From: Aquabacterium sp.
Lineage (GTDB): Bacteria > Pseudomonadota > Gammaproteobacteria > Burkholderiales > Burkholderiaceae_C
Length of the DNA: 64,000 nt
Direction: 5' to 3'
Assembly (NCBI GenBank): GCA_023150345.1
Contig: JAKLLB010000008.1
Coordinates: 1-64,000 of the forward strand
Shown: piece by piece, positions 56,417-64,000 of the stretch
Layout of the letters: the number at the start of each line of letters is the position of its first letter
Position numbering within the stretch: the first letter of the stretch is position 1
Position numbers and translations under genes: made by a program
The notes under the pieces: model-generated
The model's input: the letters and a program-made list of their open reading frames with translations, nothing else
What the model was told of the DNA's origin: nothing
Database searches by the model: none

Positions 56417-57391
56417 GTGGGCTCGTTGCGACAACTCGACACCGAACAGCAGGTCGCGCTGTTGTTCGTGATCCTGTTCGGCCTGCTGTTGGCGGCTTCG
56501 GCGCTCGCGGCTGTCCGCCTGCTGCGCGAGCGCGCCGGCCAGGACGACGCCCGAGCGAGGCGTTGGCGCGGCGAGCTGCGCGCGCTGTGGATCGGCGCGA
56601 CCGTGTTCTGGCTGGCCTGGGTCAGCGGCTCGGTGGGCGCCACCGTGCTCTTCGGCGTGGTGTCCTTTCTGGCCCTGCGCGAGTACATCACCCTGCTGCG
56701 CACGCGTGCCGGCGACCACCGCAGCCTGCTGCTCGCGTTCTTCGTCGTGCTGCCCGTTCAGTACGCGCTGGTGGGAAGCCGCAGCTTCGACCTGTTCTCG
56801 GTGTTCATTCCGGTCTACATGTTCCTGGCCATCCCGGTGGTCAGCGCCCTGGCCGGCGACCCCGAGCGCTTCCTCGAGCGCAATGCCAAGATCCAGTGGG
56901 GCGTGATGGTGTGCGTATACGGCTTGTCGCACGCTCCGGCACTGCTGCTGCTCGATTTCCCGCGCCTGCAAGGACGTGGCGCCTTCCTGCTGTTCTTCCT
57001 CGTCGTCGTGGTGGTGTGCGGCCAGATCGGGCAGGCACTGGCCCGGCATTGGGTGCGGGCGCTGCCGGTGGCGCGCCAGATCGATCGCGGCTTCTCCTAT
57101 CGCGCATTCGGCGCAGGTCTGCTGGTCGCCGGTGTCGCCGGCGTGGCGATGTACTGGGTGACGCCGTTCAAGCCTGGCCAGGCGCTCGCGATGGCGCTCA
57201 TCGCGGCGGGTGCTGGTGCACTGGGCGAATTCGTGATGAGCGCGCTCAAACGGGATGCCGGCGTCAGCCATTGGGGCAACGCCGTGGCCATCACGGGTGC
57301 GGTGGGCCTGCTCGATCGGCTCGCACCGCTGTGTTTCGCGGCGCCCGTGTTCTTCCATTCGGCGCGCTGGTACTTCCAGCTGCGCGCCTGA
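56417..57391 (+). CDS. CdsA-like phosphatidate cytidylyltransferase
   Basis: A 324-residue integral membrane protein with about eight helices, starting at GTG 56417. The C-terminal [16 protein letters not shown] ... GLLDRLAP is a variant of the CTP-transferase signature (S-x-x-K-R-x4-KD ... DR). It would make CDP-diacylglycerol from the product of the adjacent acyltransferase. The variant signature suggests the YnbB-like side branch rather than the main CdsA. Its stop is 4 bp before ruvC. Confidence 0.87.
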   Translation: MGSLRQLDTEQQVALLFVILFGLLLAASALAAVRLLRERAGQDDARARRWRGELRALWIGATVFWLAWVSGSVGATVLFGVVSFLALREYITLLRTRAGDHRSLLLAFFVVLPVQYALVGSRSFDLFSVFIPVYMFLAIPVVSALAGDPERFLERNAKIQWGVMVCVYGLSHAPALLLLDFPRLQGRGAFLLFFLVVVVVCGQIGQALARHWVRALPVARQIDRGFSYRAFGAGLLVAGVAGVAMYWVTPFKPGQALAMALIAAGAGALGEFVMSALKRDAGVSHWGNAVAITGAVGLLDRLAPLCFAAPVFFHSARWYFQLRA

Positions 57392-57395
57392 GCCC

Positions 57396-57944
57396 ATGCG
57401 GCTGCTTGGCATCGATCCTGGCCTGCAGCGCACCGGGTTCGGCGTGATCGAGATCGATGGCGCCCAGCTGCACTACGTCGCCAGCGGCACCATCGCCACC
57501 ACCGAAGCCGCCCGCGGCGACTTGCCGGCACGGCTGAAGATCATCTTCGACGGAGTGTGCGAAGTCATCGGCCGCTACGAGCCGGCCGCTGCCTCGGTCG
57601 AGATCGTCTTCGTCAACGTGAACCCGCAAAGCACGCTGCTGCTGGGCCAGGCCCGCGGGGCGGCGCTGGCGGCTCTGGTGCACCGTGGCTTGCCGGTGGC
57701 CGAGTACACCGCCCTGCAGATGAAGAAGGCGGTCGTCGGCCATGGACTGGCCGCCAAGGCCCAGATCCAGGAGATGGTGATGCGGTTGCTGCGCTTGCCC
57801 GGGCTGCCGGGCAAGGACGCTGCGGACGCGCTCGGGTTGGCCATCACGCATGCCCATGCGGCGCGCAGCCTCGCGGCCCTGGGCCGCGCGGGCAGCATTG
57901 CGCCACGCGCACAGGCGCGCTACCGGCGAGGCCGAGCTGGCTAG
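57396..57944 (+). CDS. ruvC: Crossover junction endodeoxyribonuclease RuvC
   Basis: A 182-residue Holliday-junction resolvase. All four catalytic acids align with E. coli: D7 (GIDPG), E69 (ASVEIVF), D141 and D144 ([11 protein letters not shown]). It starts 4 bp after the cdsA-like gene. No ruvA or ruvB follows in this window, unlike the common purH-ruvC-ruvA-ruvB order; instead two small genes on the opposite strand converge, with a 4-nt overlap. Confidence 0.96.
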   Translation: MRLLGIDPGLQRTGFGVIEIDGAQLHYVASGTIATTEAARGDLPARLKIIFDGVCEVIGRYEPAAASVEIVFVNVNPQSTLLLGQARGAALAALVHRGLPVAEYTALQMKKAVVGHGLAAKAQIQEMVMRLLRLPGLPGKDAADALGLAITHAHAARSLAALGRAGSIAPRAQARYRRGRAG

Positions 57945-58150
57945 AACAACGCGCGGATGCCGTCGACCACGCGTTTGAACACCCAGATGTTGAACGAGCC
58001 CAGCACCACCACCACGGCCCAGCGGAACAAGGCCACCGCGCGTTCGCGAGGTACGTCCTCGCCCGTGCTGAGGTGCAGCGCGTAGAACAGGGCCGCGCTA
58101 CCCGACAACAGCACGAAGAGCCCGGCACAGATCCAGTAGACGACGTTCAT
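57941..58150 (-). CDS. Small two-helix membrane protein
   Basis: A 69-residue protein with two hydrophobic segments ([23 protein letters not shown] and [19 protein letters not shown]) and a short polar loop. No family recognised. It starts 13 bp after the other small membrane gene (58164-58349) on the same strand. Tail-to-tail with ruvC, overlapping it by 4 nt. Confidence 0.6.
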   Translation of the reverse strand: MNVVYWICAGLFVLLSGSAALFYALHLSTGEDVPRERAVALFRWAVVVVLGSFNIWVFKRVVDGIRALF

Positions 58151-58163
58151 GGGTGCGGCGACT

Positions 58164-58349
58164 CTACAACAGCAACGCCAGCCTTTCGAGCACGAGTACG
58201 GCAAAAAACCCGACAGCAGCGATCAGCGTCCATTTCAGGATCACGATGCCGCGCCGCCGCCATGCCGCATCGCCGGTCCCGACCGCCATTGCGAAGCACA
58301 GCAGGCTGCCCACCAGCAGCAATCCGAACACCAGGCGAAACACCATCAT
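58164..58349 (-). CDS. Small two-helix membrane protein
   Basis: A 61-residue protein, nearly all hydrophobic: MVFRLVFGLLLVGSLLCFAM, a charged turn AAWRRRGI, then ILKWTLIAAVGFFAVLVL. No family recognised. It lies between lpxC and the 69-residue gene on the same strand, and the repeated design (two helices, basic loop) suggests the two encode partners or are related by duplication. Confidence 0.6.
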   Translation of the reverse strand: MMVFRLVFGLLLVGSLLCFAMAVGTGDAAWRRRGIVILKWTLIAAVGFFAVLVLERLALLL

Positions 58350-58387
58350 GGCAACGCTCTCCTGCGCCGGATGCAGCCCATGAGCAC

Positions 58388-59323
58388 CTACCAGGCCGGT
58401 GCCAGCTCGGCAAACCCGGTCGGCGCTGTCGACTCGTCATCAAAGGTGACGAGATCCCATGCGCTCTGGTCAGATAGCAGAGCGCGCAGCAGCTGATTGT
58501 TGAGCGCATGGCCGCTCTTGTAGGCCGTGTAGGACGCGAGCATGGGGTGACCGGCGTTGTACAGGTCGCCGATGGCGTCCAGAATCTTGTGGCGCACGAA
58601 CTCGTCGTCGTAGCGCAGGCCGTCGGCATTGAGCACCCTCCAGTCGTCGACGACGATGGCGTTGTCCATGCTGCCGCCGAGTGTCAGCCCGCGCGAACGC
58701 ATGGCCTCCACGTCCTTGGTGAAGCCGAACGTGCGTGCCCGCGCGATGTCGCGCTTGTAGCGGCCCGACCCCATGTCGAACGTGGTGCGCTGGCCCGTGG
58801 CATCGACGGCCGGATGCCCGAAATCGATCTCGAACGTGAGCTTGAAACCGTGCCACGGCTCCAGACGCGCCCACATCAGCCGTGCACCCTCGCCCTGTCG
58901 AACCTCGATCGGCCGCTTCACGCGCAGAAAGCGCTTCGGGGCCCCCTGCAGCTCGATACCCGCGCTTTGCAGCAGGAAGACGAAGCTGGCCGCCGACCCG
59001 TCGAGGATGGGCACCTCGTCGGCGGTGATGTCGATGTAGAGGTTGTCCAGCCCGAGGCCGCAGCAGGCGGACATCAGGTGCTCGATGGTCTGCACGCGGG
59101 GCGAGCCAGGGTCGCCCCCCACCGAGATGGTGGAGGCCATCCGCGTGTCGCTGACGGAATCGAAGCGCACCGGGATATCGACCGGTTGCGGCAGGTCGAC
59201 ACGCCGGAACACGATGCCGGTGTCGGGGGCCGCCGGACGCAGCGTGAGTTCGACCTTCTGGCCGCTGTGCATGCCCACGCCCACCGCGCGCGTGAGCGAC
59301 TTGATCGTGCGCTGCCGGATCAT
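58388..59323 (-). CDS. lpxC: UDP-3-O-acyl-N-acetylglucosamine deacetylase LpxC
   Basis: A 311-residue zinc deacetylase catalysing the committed step of lipid A synthesis. Zinc ligands and active-site residues align with E. coli: H82 (QTIEHLMSA, with E81), H245 and D249 (HKILDAIGD) and H272 (GHALNNQ). The start ATG 59323 gives the typical MIRQRTIKS; the frame is open further up without similarity. In many relatives lpxC follows ftsZ; here its upstream neighbour is an unrelated exported protein on the same strand, and ftsZ is not in the window. Confidence 0.96.
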   Translation of the reverse strand: MIRQRTIKSLTRAVGVGMHSGQKVELTLRPAAPDTGIVFRRVDLPQPVDIPVRFDSVSDTRMASTISVGGDPGSPRVQTIEHLMSACCGLGLDNLYIDITADEVPILDGSAASFVFLLQSAGIELQGAPKRFLRVKRPIEVRQGEGARLMWARLEPWHGFKLTFEIDFGHPAVDATGQRTTFDMGSGRYKRDIARARTFGFTKDVEAMRSRGLTLGGSMDNAIVVDDWRVLNADGLRYDDEFVRHKILDAIGDLYNAGHPMLASYTAYKSGHALNNQLLRALLSDQSAWDLVTFDDESTAPTGFAELAPAW

Positions 59324-59366
59324 GCTGCGATTGTCCCGGAATCGCCCTGGACGCGCCGATGGTCGG

Positions 59367-59891
59367 TCACGGCGCGGCCGCCGAGATGCGCAGCACGCGT
59401 CGCTCGTCTTCGCTGAGGTGGCAGCGAAAGGCTCGATGCCCCGCAGCCAGGCCCTCGACCGTGCGCACGGCAAGGGTCACGCGCCAGGTTCGCGTGGCCA
59501 GCGGCTGGCCTGCATACTGGATGACTTCGGCCGGCCCTCGCTGCGACGACTCCAACCGTCCCGCCAGACCGCTATCGGCACCCAGCGTGCGCAGCGCATG
59601 CGCCGCGCACACCTCTGCGCCCGTGAGTCCGGGTGCTGGATCCGGCGCCGCACCGGTGGGCACCGAAGCCGCTTGTGCATCGGTCGAGCACGGCACCTGG
59701 CTGTAGGTGTTGCCGCAACGGTACAACCCGCCTTGTGCCCAGGCGACCGGTACGGCCAGCGCCAAGACCCATGCCAGGCCCGCGCGCAGTGAGCACAGGG
59801 CCCCGTGTGTGCATCGACGCGCCGAGGCTGGTGCCCCCGTGTCGGGTATGTCGACGGTGACCAAGCCGGTGCGATCGGCATCGGGCTGCAT
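59367..59891 (-). CDS. Uncharacterised exported protein (DUF4124-like N-terminus)
   Basis: A protein of about 174 residues from ATG 59891. A hydrophobic stretch ([16 protein letters not shown]) followed by [14 protein letters not shown] looks like a signal peptide plus the start of a DUF4124-type periplasmic domain. The C-terminal 70 residues ([32 protein letters not shown]) may be a small beta domain. The start is uncertain because the presumed signal peptide begins about 38 residues in; a later non-ATG start is possible. It lies 43 bp upstream of lpxC on the same strand. Confidence 0.6.
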   Translation of the reverse strand: MQPDADRTGLVTVDIPDTGAPASARRCTHGALCSLRAGLAWVLALAVPVAWAQGGLYRCGNTYSQVPCSTDAQAASVPTGAAPDPAPGLTGAEVCAAHALRTLGADSGLAGRLESSQRGPAEVIQYAGQPLATRTWRVTLAVRTVEGLAAGHRAFRCHLSEDERRVLRISAAAP

Positions 59892-60017
59892 GGCGCTGAC
59901 TGTATACGCAATGTCGTGGCGGACTGGCACCGGTTGGCGCATGAGCTCGGGGTACAGTCGACGGCATGACCGGACGGCGCCCCGATGGCGCCCGGCAACC
60001 GCCCCCTGCCCGACTGC

Positions 60018-61376
60018 ATGACCGACCACCCCGGCAGCTTCCTCGGCGATGTGGCTGACCGCGTGGTGGCCTGGCACAACCGCCATCCGCTGGCTCAGCG
60101 CATCCGACGTACCGACGTCCAATCGGTGGGGATCGTGCAACTGCCCTTCGGCCGCGAGCCCGAGCCAGCGTGGCATGCCGAACCGGCGCGCCGCGGGTTC
60201 TGGCAGGTGATGTTCCCGGGACGCCTGCGGCGCCGCGTATGGCCCGCGTTCAGCGAAGACGCGCTGCCCGAGATCGGTGTGCAAGCCCTGCAGGCGTTTG
60301 CGCGGCGGCATGGCTACCTGGATCGACCGGGACCCGCTGATCTCCCCATCCGGGAGCTGCAACTGAACGACGCACTGCTCGCAGCCGGTGCGAAGTCTGG
60401 CGCATCGCAGCGCGATGAGCGATTCCTCGTCACGGCGGCGATCGATGCGGGTATGCGCCGTCCGCGCGTCGTCCTGGGTCAGGGTCGCATACCGCCGGTG
60501 CTGGGGCAGCGGATGTGGAGCCTGCCCCGGCTGGCGGCCCTGGGTGGCGGCGTGATGCTGTGCCTGGTGGCCGGGGTCGCCGCACTGTGGCTGCGGGCGA
60601 TGGCGCCGCGCTCGGTCGGGCCCGCACCGGCCGCCCCGGCAGCATCGGCGCCCCAGCGGTCCGCACCGCCGGCGAGTGCCGGCCCAAGGGTCGCAGCCTC
60701 GGCCGTCGCGGCGCCGACGTCGACTGCTCCCACGCCGGCACCCAGCATCCCCGCAGCCATTCGGTCGCCGGCGAGCGGCCCGGCATCGGCATCGGCATCG
60801 GCATCGGCATCGGCATCGGCATCTTCGCCTGCGCCTGCGCCGGCATCGGCTGCGGTTGCGGCGCGGCTGCCGGCTTCAGCTTCGGCTGCTGCAACGCCCG
60901 CGGCATCGGTCGTGGCCGCAGGGGCAGCGAGCGCCCCAGCATCGGCTGCGGTGGCTGAACCGCCCGCTGCGTTTCCGCTGCCGGAGGTGCAGTTTGCCTC
61001 GCAGCCATTGGTGCGCCTGCGCCCCGATTTGGTCCCCGGACGCCGAAAGGACGCCGCCTCCGGTGCGCCTGAGCCGGTTCCTGGTCCCCGGGGTGCCGGC
61101 GGTCCGCCAGCGGCCGCCAGCCGCCCAACCGCAACCGCGTTCTATGCGCTGGTGAGCCGCCCGATGCGATCGCGCGCCGAGGCTGCTGCGCTGCTGGAGC
61201 GACTGCGGCGTGAGACCCAGCGCATCGGCCACCCAACCGCCACCCAAACCGGTCTGATCGAGTCGAGCGAAGGCTGGCGCGTGACCTGGTGGCCCTTCAC
61301 GCACCCCAGGCAGGCCGAAAATGCACGAGCCGCGATGGCCAGCCGGCGGTTTGCACTGGAAGTGGTCGCGTTTTGA
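60018..61376 (+). CDS. Membrane protein with long Ala/Ser/Pro linker and SPOR-like C-terminus
   Basis: A 452-residue protein. Residues about 1-160 are a soluble N-terminal part (LGDVADRVVAWHNRHPLA, RELQLNDALLAAG); a membrane helix follows at about 172-193 (LGGGVMLCLVAGVAALWL). A low-complexity Ala/Ser/Pro linker of over 150 residues includes the repeat at 60781-60822. The C-terminal 75 residues (TAFYALVSRPMRSRAEAAALL ... GWRVTWWPF) resemble a SPOR peptidoglycan-binding domain. That layout (cytoplasmic domain, one helix, long periplasmic linker, SPOR) suggests a cell-division or envelope protein, by inference. Start ATG 60018 chosen; another lies 11 codons up. Confidence 0.7.
   Translation: MTDHPGSFLGDVADRVVAWHNRHPLAQRIRRTDVQSVGIVQLPFGREPEPAWHAEPARRGFWQVMFPGRLRRRVWPAFSEDALPEIGVQALQAFARRHGYLDRPGPADLPIRELQLNDALLAAGAKSGASQRDERFLVTAAIDAGMRRPRVVLGQGRIPPVLGQRMWSLPRLAALGGGVMLCLVAGVAALWLRAMAPRSVGPAPAAPAASAPQRSAPPASAGPRVAASAVAAPTSTAPTPAPSIPAAIRSPASGPASASASASASASASSPAPAPASAAVAARLPASASAAATPAASVVAAGAASAPASAAVAEPPAAFPLPEVQFASQPLVRLRPDLVPGRRKDAASGAPEPVPGPRGAGGPPAAASRPTATAFYALVSRPMRSRAEAAALLERLRRETQRIGHPTATQTGLIESSEGWRVTWWPFTHPRQAENARAAMASRRFALEVVAF
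60781..60822. repeat. Seven tandem CGGCAT hexamers within a coding linker
   Basis: Seven exact copies of CGGCAT encode alternating Ser-Ala in the linker of the SPOR-like protein. Hexamer slippage changes linker length by two residues without shifting frame, so it is a length-polymorphism site rather than an on/off switch. Confidence 0.95.
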
Positions 61377-61421
61377 CATCCACGGCCGCCGTGAGCGGCC
61401 CACTGTTCGGAGGATGACTCC

Positions 61422-62390
61422 ATGCTCGTGAACTGCGTGGTGTATCGCGAGGGCACCAAGCTCGCCGACATTGCGGTCGACTCGATCAGCGATCACCTCG
61501 GACAGCCCGACACCTTTGTCTGGGTCGCCCTGCGCGACCCCTCGCAGCAAGAGCTCGAACAGATGCAGGACGAGTTCAAGCTGCACGACCTGGCGGTGGA
61601 AGACGCGCTCAAGGGCCACCAGCGCCCGAAGATCGAGGAGTACGGCGATACGCTGTTTGTGGCCATGCACCTGGTGGAGTACAGCCCGACCGATGAGCTG
61701 GTGGTGGGCGAGGTGCATGTGTTTGCCGGATCCAACTTCGTGCTGTCGGTGCGCAAGCGCAGCACGCAGGGCTTCCTGGGCGTGAGGCAGCGCTGCGAAC
61801 GCGAGCCCGAGTTGCTCGGGCTCGGCGCAGGCTTCGTGCTCTATGCCCTGATGGACGCGGTCGTCGACCGTTACTTCCCGATGGTCGACGCGCTGGACAC
61901 CGAGCTCGAAACCGTGGAGGAGCGCATCTTCGAGCGCGGCACGGGCCGCAGCAACATCGAGCGCCTGTACGAACTCAAGCGCCGCGTCACCACTTTGCGG
62001 CATGCGGTGGCCCCGTTGCTCGACGCCTCTTCACGTCTGCATGGCGGGCGCGTCCCACCGGTGTGCGCGCGCAGCGAAGCCTACTTCCGAGACATCTCGG
62101 ATCACCTGGCGCGCCTGCTGATGTCCATCGATGCGATCCGCGAAACGATAGGCACCGCAATCCAGGTCAACCTCTCGATGGTGACCATCGAAGAGTCCGA
62201 GGTCACCAAGCGACTGGCCGCCTGGGCCGGGATCTTCGCGGTTGCGACGTTCTTCGTCGGGGTGTGGGGCATGAACTTCGAGCACATGCCGGAGCTCAAG
62301 ACGTTGTGGGGCTATCCAGCGGCGCTCGGCCTGATCGGCGTTACATGTGGCACGCTGTGGTGGCGTTTTCGACGGGCAGGCTGGCTCTGA
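61422..62390 (+). CDS. corA: Magnesium/cobalt transporter CorA
   Basis: A 322-residue CorA-type channel: large cytoplasmic N-domain, long stalk helix, and two C-terminal membrane helices. The selectivity motif GMN is at residues 283-285 (VGVWGMNFEHMPE), preceded by the pore helix AAWAGIFAVATFF. Full length for the family. No Mg-sensing leader was recognised in the 45 bp upstream. Confidence 0.95.
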   Translation: MLVNCVVYREGTKLADIAVDSISDHLGQPDTFVWVALRDPSQQELEQMQDEFKLHDLAVEDALKGHQRPKIEEYGDTLFVAMHLVEYSPTDELVVGEVHVFAGSNFVLSVRKRSTQGFLGVRQRCEREPELLGLGAGFVLYALMDAVVDRYFPMVDALDTELETVEERIFERGTGRSNIERLYELKRRVTTLRHAVAPLLDASSRLHGGRVPPVCARSEAYFRDISDHLARLLMSIDAIRETIGTAIQVNLSMVTIEESEVTKRLAAWAGIFAVATFFVGVWGMNFEHMPELKTLWGYPAALGLIGVTCGTLWWRFRRAGWL

Positions 62391-62423
62391 CGTCCTCGAC
62401 CTCGGCAGACAGGAGGCGATTGG

Positions 62424-62442
62424 GAACGATTCTTGTTATCAT
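62424..62442. promoter_or_regulatory. Fur-box-like site upstream of iron-binding protein gene
   Basis: GAACGATTCTTGTTATCAT, about 33 bp before the iron(III)-binding protein start, resembles the A/T-rich imperfect palindrome of a Fur box (half-sites like GATAAT / ATTATC). It stands out as AT-rich within very GC-rich surroundings. Iron repression of the downstream gene is the likely function. Confidence 0.6.
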
Positions 62443-62474
62443 CCCAGTATCGATCAACCTGCCGTCCGTCGAAC

Positions 62475-63503
62475 ATGCTGCTTCGCCCCACCCACACCCG
62501 TCTGACCCTGCTGCTCGCCCTCGCGCTCGGCTCACCTCTGGCCCATGCCCAGGAGAAGGTGCTGAACCTGTACTCGGCGCGCCATTACCAGACCGACGAG
62601 GCGCTGTACGCGAACTTCACCAAGGCCACGGGTATCCGCATCAACCGACTCGATGGCAAGGAAGACGAACTGGTCGAGCGCATCCGCAACGAGGGCGCCA
62701 ACAGTCCGGCCGATGTCCTGCTGACCGTCGACGCCGCTCGGCTGGAAGTGGCCGACTCGATGGGTTTGTTCCAGACGGTGCAGTCTCGCGTGCTCGAGGA
62801 GCGCATTCCCGCCACGCTTCGCACCCGCACGTGGTTCGCGTTCTCCACCCGCGCGCGGGTGATCGTCTACAACAAGACCGCGGTCCAGCGCGAGGCCGTG
62901 CAGAACTACGCCGACCTGTCTGCACCGGCGCTCAAGGGCCAGGTGTGCGTGCGTTCAGGGTCGCATCCATACAACCTGTCGCTGGGCGCAGCCATGATTG
63001 CGCACGATGGCGAACCCAAGGCTGAGGCCTGGGCCCGTGGCCTGGTGGCCAACTTCGCGCGCACGCCCAAGGGAGGTGACACCGACCAGATCAAGGCGGT
63101 GGCCGCCGGCGAGTGCGGGGTGACGATTTCGAACACCTACTACCTGGCGCGCCTGATGCGCTCGACCAAGCCGGAGGACCAGAAGGTGATGAACGCCGTG
63201 GGGGTGGTGTGGCCGAACCAGTCGACCTGGGGCACGCACATCAACGTGTCGGGTGCGGGCGTGCTCAAGCATGCGCCCAACCGAGAAGCGGCCGTGAAGT
63301 TCCTCGAGTACCTGGCCAGCGACGAGGCGCAAGCCTACTTCGCCAACGGCAACAACGAATGGCCGGTGGTCCCCTCGGTGAAGGTACCCAACAAGGAACT
63401 CGCGTCTCTGGGCACCTTCAAGCCCGACCAACTGCCCATCGGGGACCTGGCCAAGACTACCGTGCAGGCGCAGAAGGTCTTCGACCGCGCCGGCTGGAAG
63501 TGA
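62475..63503 (+). CDS. Iron(III) ABC transporter substrate-binding protein (FbpA/FutA type)
   Basis: A 342-residue periplasmic ferric-binding protein with signal peptide (cleavage after AHA, about residue 25). EKVLNLYSARHYQTDEALY at the mature N-terminus and the paired tyrosines in TISNTYYLARL are the ferric-iron ligands of the FbpA/FutA family. Other segments (KAVAAGECGV, NREAAVKFLEYL) agree. A Fur-box-like site is just upstream. The partner permease is on the opposite strand immediately downstream (63548-64000), an unusual tail-to-tail layout. Confidence 0.93.
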   Translation: MLLRPTHTRLTLLLALALGSPLAHAQEKVLNLYSARHYQTDEALYANFTKATGIRINRLDGKEDELVERIRNEGANSPADVLLTVDAARLEVADSMGLFQTVQSRVLEERIPATLRTRTWFAFSTRARVIVYNKTAVQREAVQNYADLSAPALKGQVCVRSGSHPYNLSLGAAMIAHDGEPKAEAWARGLVANFARTPKGGDTDQIKAVAAGECGVTISNTYYLARLMRSTKPEDQKVMNAVGVVWPNQSTWGTHINVSGAGVLKHAPNREAAVKFLEYLASDEAQAYFANGNNEWPVVPSVKVPNKELASLGTFKPDQLPIGDLAKTTVQAQKVFDRAGWK

Positions 63504-63547
63504 GCCACCTCGCGCGATAGCGCCACCGGCCAGGCCGAACCGCGCGA

Positions 63548-64000
63548 TCAGCTCACGCTGGCGGCCTGCCCACGCGCGATCTGCCGGCACAGCACCACCA
63601 GGGGCACCAACCCGACGGCTACGATGGCCAGGGCGGCCGTCGAGGCCTCGGCCAGGCGCTCGTCGGTGGCCAAGGTGTAGGTCTGGGTCGCCAGTGTGTC
63701 GAAGTTGAACGGTCGCATCACCAGCGTTGCCGGCAACTCCTTCATGACATCGATGAACACCAGCAGGCCGGCCGTCATCGCGCTGCCGCGCAGCAGCGGG
63801 AGGTGGACGCGCTTGAGCGTCGCCCAGGGTCCGTGGCCGAGACTGCGCGCCGCATCGTCCATGTGCGGGGTGATGCGCGCCAGGCCTGCGTCGACGCTTT
63901 GCACCGCGGCCGTGAGGAAGCGCACCAGGCACGCGTACACCAAGGCGGCGATGGTGCCCGTGAACCACAGCCCGGTCTGCCAGCCAAATTGCTGGCGCAG
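63548..64000 (-). CDS. Iron(III) ABC transporter permease, C-terminal part (runs off right edge)
   Basis: The last 150 codons of a binding-protein-dependent permease; the gene continues beyond 64000. The EAA-type coupling loop is visible (DDAARSLGHGPWATLKRVHLP), then RGSAMTAGLLVFIDVMKELPATLVMRP, closely matching FbpB/FutB-type iron permeases. Two further membrane segments precede the stop at 63548. With the adjacent ferric-binding protein it should form one uptake system, although the genes are convergent and so transcribed separately. Confidence 0.88.
   Translation of the reverse strand: MRQQFGWQTGLWFTGTIAALVYACLVRFLTAAVQSVDAGLARITPHMDDAARSLGHGPWATLKRVHLPLLRGSAMTAGLLVFIDVMKELPATLVMRPFNFDTLATQTYTLATDERLAEASTAALAIVAVGLVPLVVLCRQIARGQAASVS

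Noticed and set aside
60781..60822. Phase-variable contingency locus or CRISPR-like array
   Set aside because: The unit is 6 bp and keeps frame whatever its copy number, and there are no spacers. It can vary length but not switch the gene off.
61377..61421. Magnesium riboswitch upstream of corA
   Set aside because: Only 45 bp separate corA from the previous gene, too short for an M-box, and no aptamer-like pairing was evident.

Overview
The window is 64 kb of GC-rich bacterial chromosome (roughly 70 percent GC by eye). Gene content points to a betaproteobacterium of the order Burkholderiales, near the Rubrivivax/Leptothrix/Comamonadaceae groups. The markers are petABC followed by sspA-sspB, hisIE-HIT-tatABC, dusB-fis-purH-ruvC, slmA-HAD-argB, DUF1631, DUF815-NUDIX, and phasin/PHA functions. 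Nearly all of the sequence is coding. There is one tRNA gene (Thr-TGT, minus strand). I saw no rRNA, insertion sequence, prophage or CRISPR array.

Layout. 0-5.5 kb: the start of a DUF3683 flavoprotein gene, then a complete glycerol-3-phosphate uptake operon ugpB-A-E-C-Q. 5.5-12.5 kb: an MFS exporter, argJ, a broken secA, an M23 peptidase and a dciA-like gene. 12.6-17 kb: tRNA-Thr, sspB, sspA and the cytochrome bc1 operon petABC. 17-26 kb: mscL, DUF1631, pdxA, a Nif3-like gene, an HtrA protease with an internal gap, then tatC-tatB-tatA-HIT-DUF4870-hisIE. 26-33 kb, the most accessory-looking part: a two-component system diverging from an SPFH-domain protein and an SH3-like secreted protein, followed by a lower-GC islet with a possible toxin/immunity pair. 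33-44 kb: NUDIX, DUF815 ATPase, a large SAM-cyclase-ATPase-TPR protein, an unusual patatin, slmA, a HAD phosphatase, argB and selO. 44-50 kb: GNAT, a two-domain fatty acyl-CoA reductase, a PLD-family lipoprotein, a phasin and a patatin-like hydrolase, which together suggest neutral-lipid/PHA storage. 50-64 kb: M32 carboxypeptidase, YqaA, dusB-fis-purH, plsC-cdsA-like, ruvC, two small membrane proteins, lpxC, two poorly characterised proteins, corA and an iron(III) ABC system with a Fur-box-like site.

The strongest anomalies are two internal deletions in otherwise well-conserved genes. secA lacks about 47 codons and changes frame near 9995. The HtrA protease lacks about 38 residues in frame near 22290, between the catalytic Asp and Ser. 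SecA is normally essential, so either the assembly is wrong here or another copy exists. Other points of interest are the kinase/regulator-SPFH-SH3 locus, the toxin/immunity-like islet, a patatin with Cys and Glu in place of the Ser/Asp dyad, a HisI-HisE fusion cut off from the rest of a his operon, and a Maqu_2220-type fatty acyl-CoA reductase near PHA genes.

All functional calls come from recalled family motifs and gene order, with no database search. Start codons were chosen by family fit, ribosome-binding-site position or overlap.
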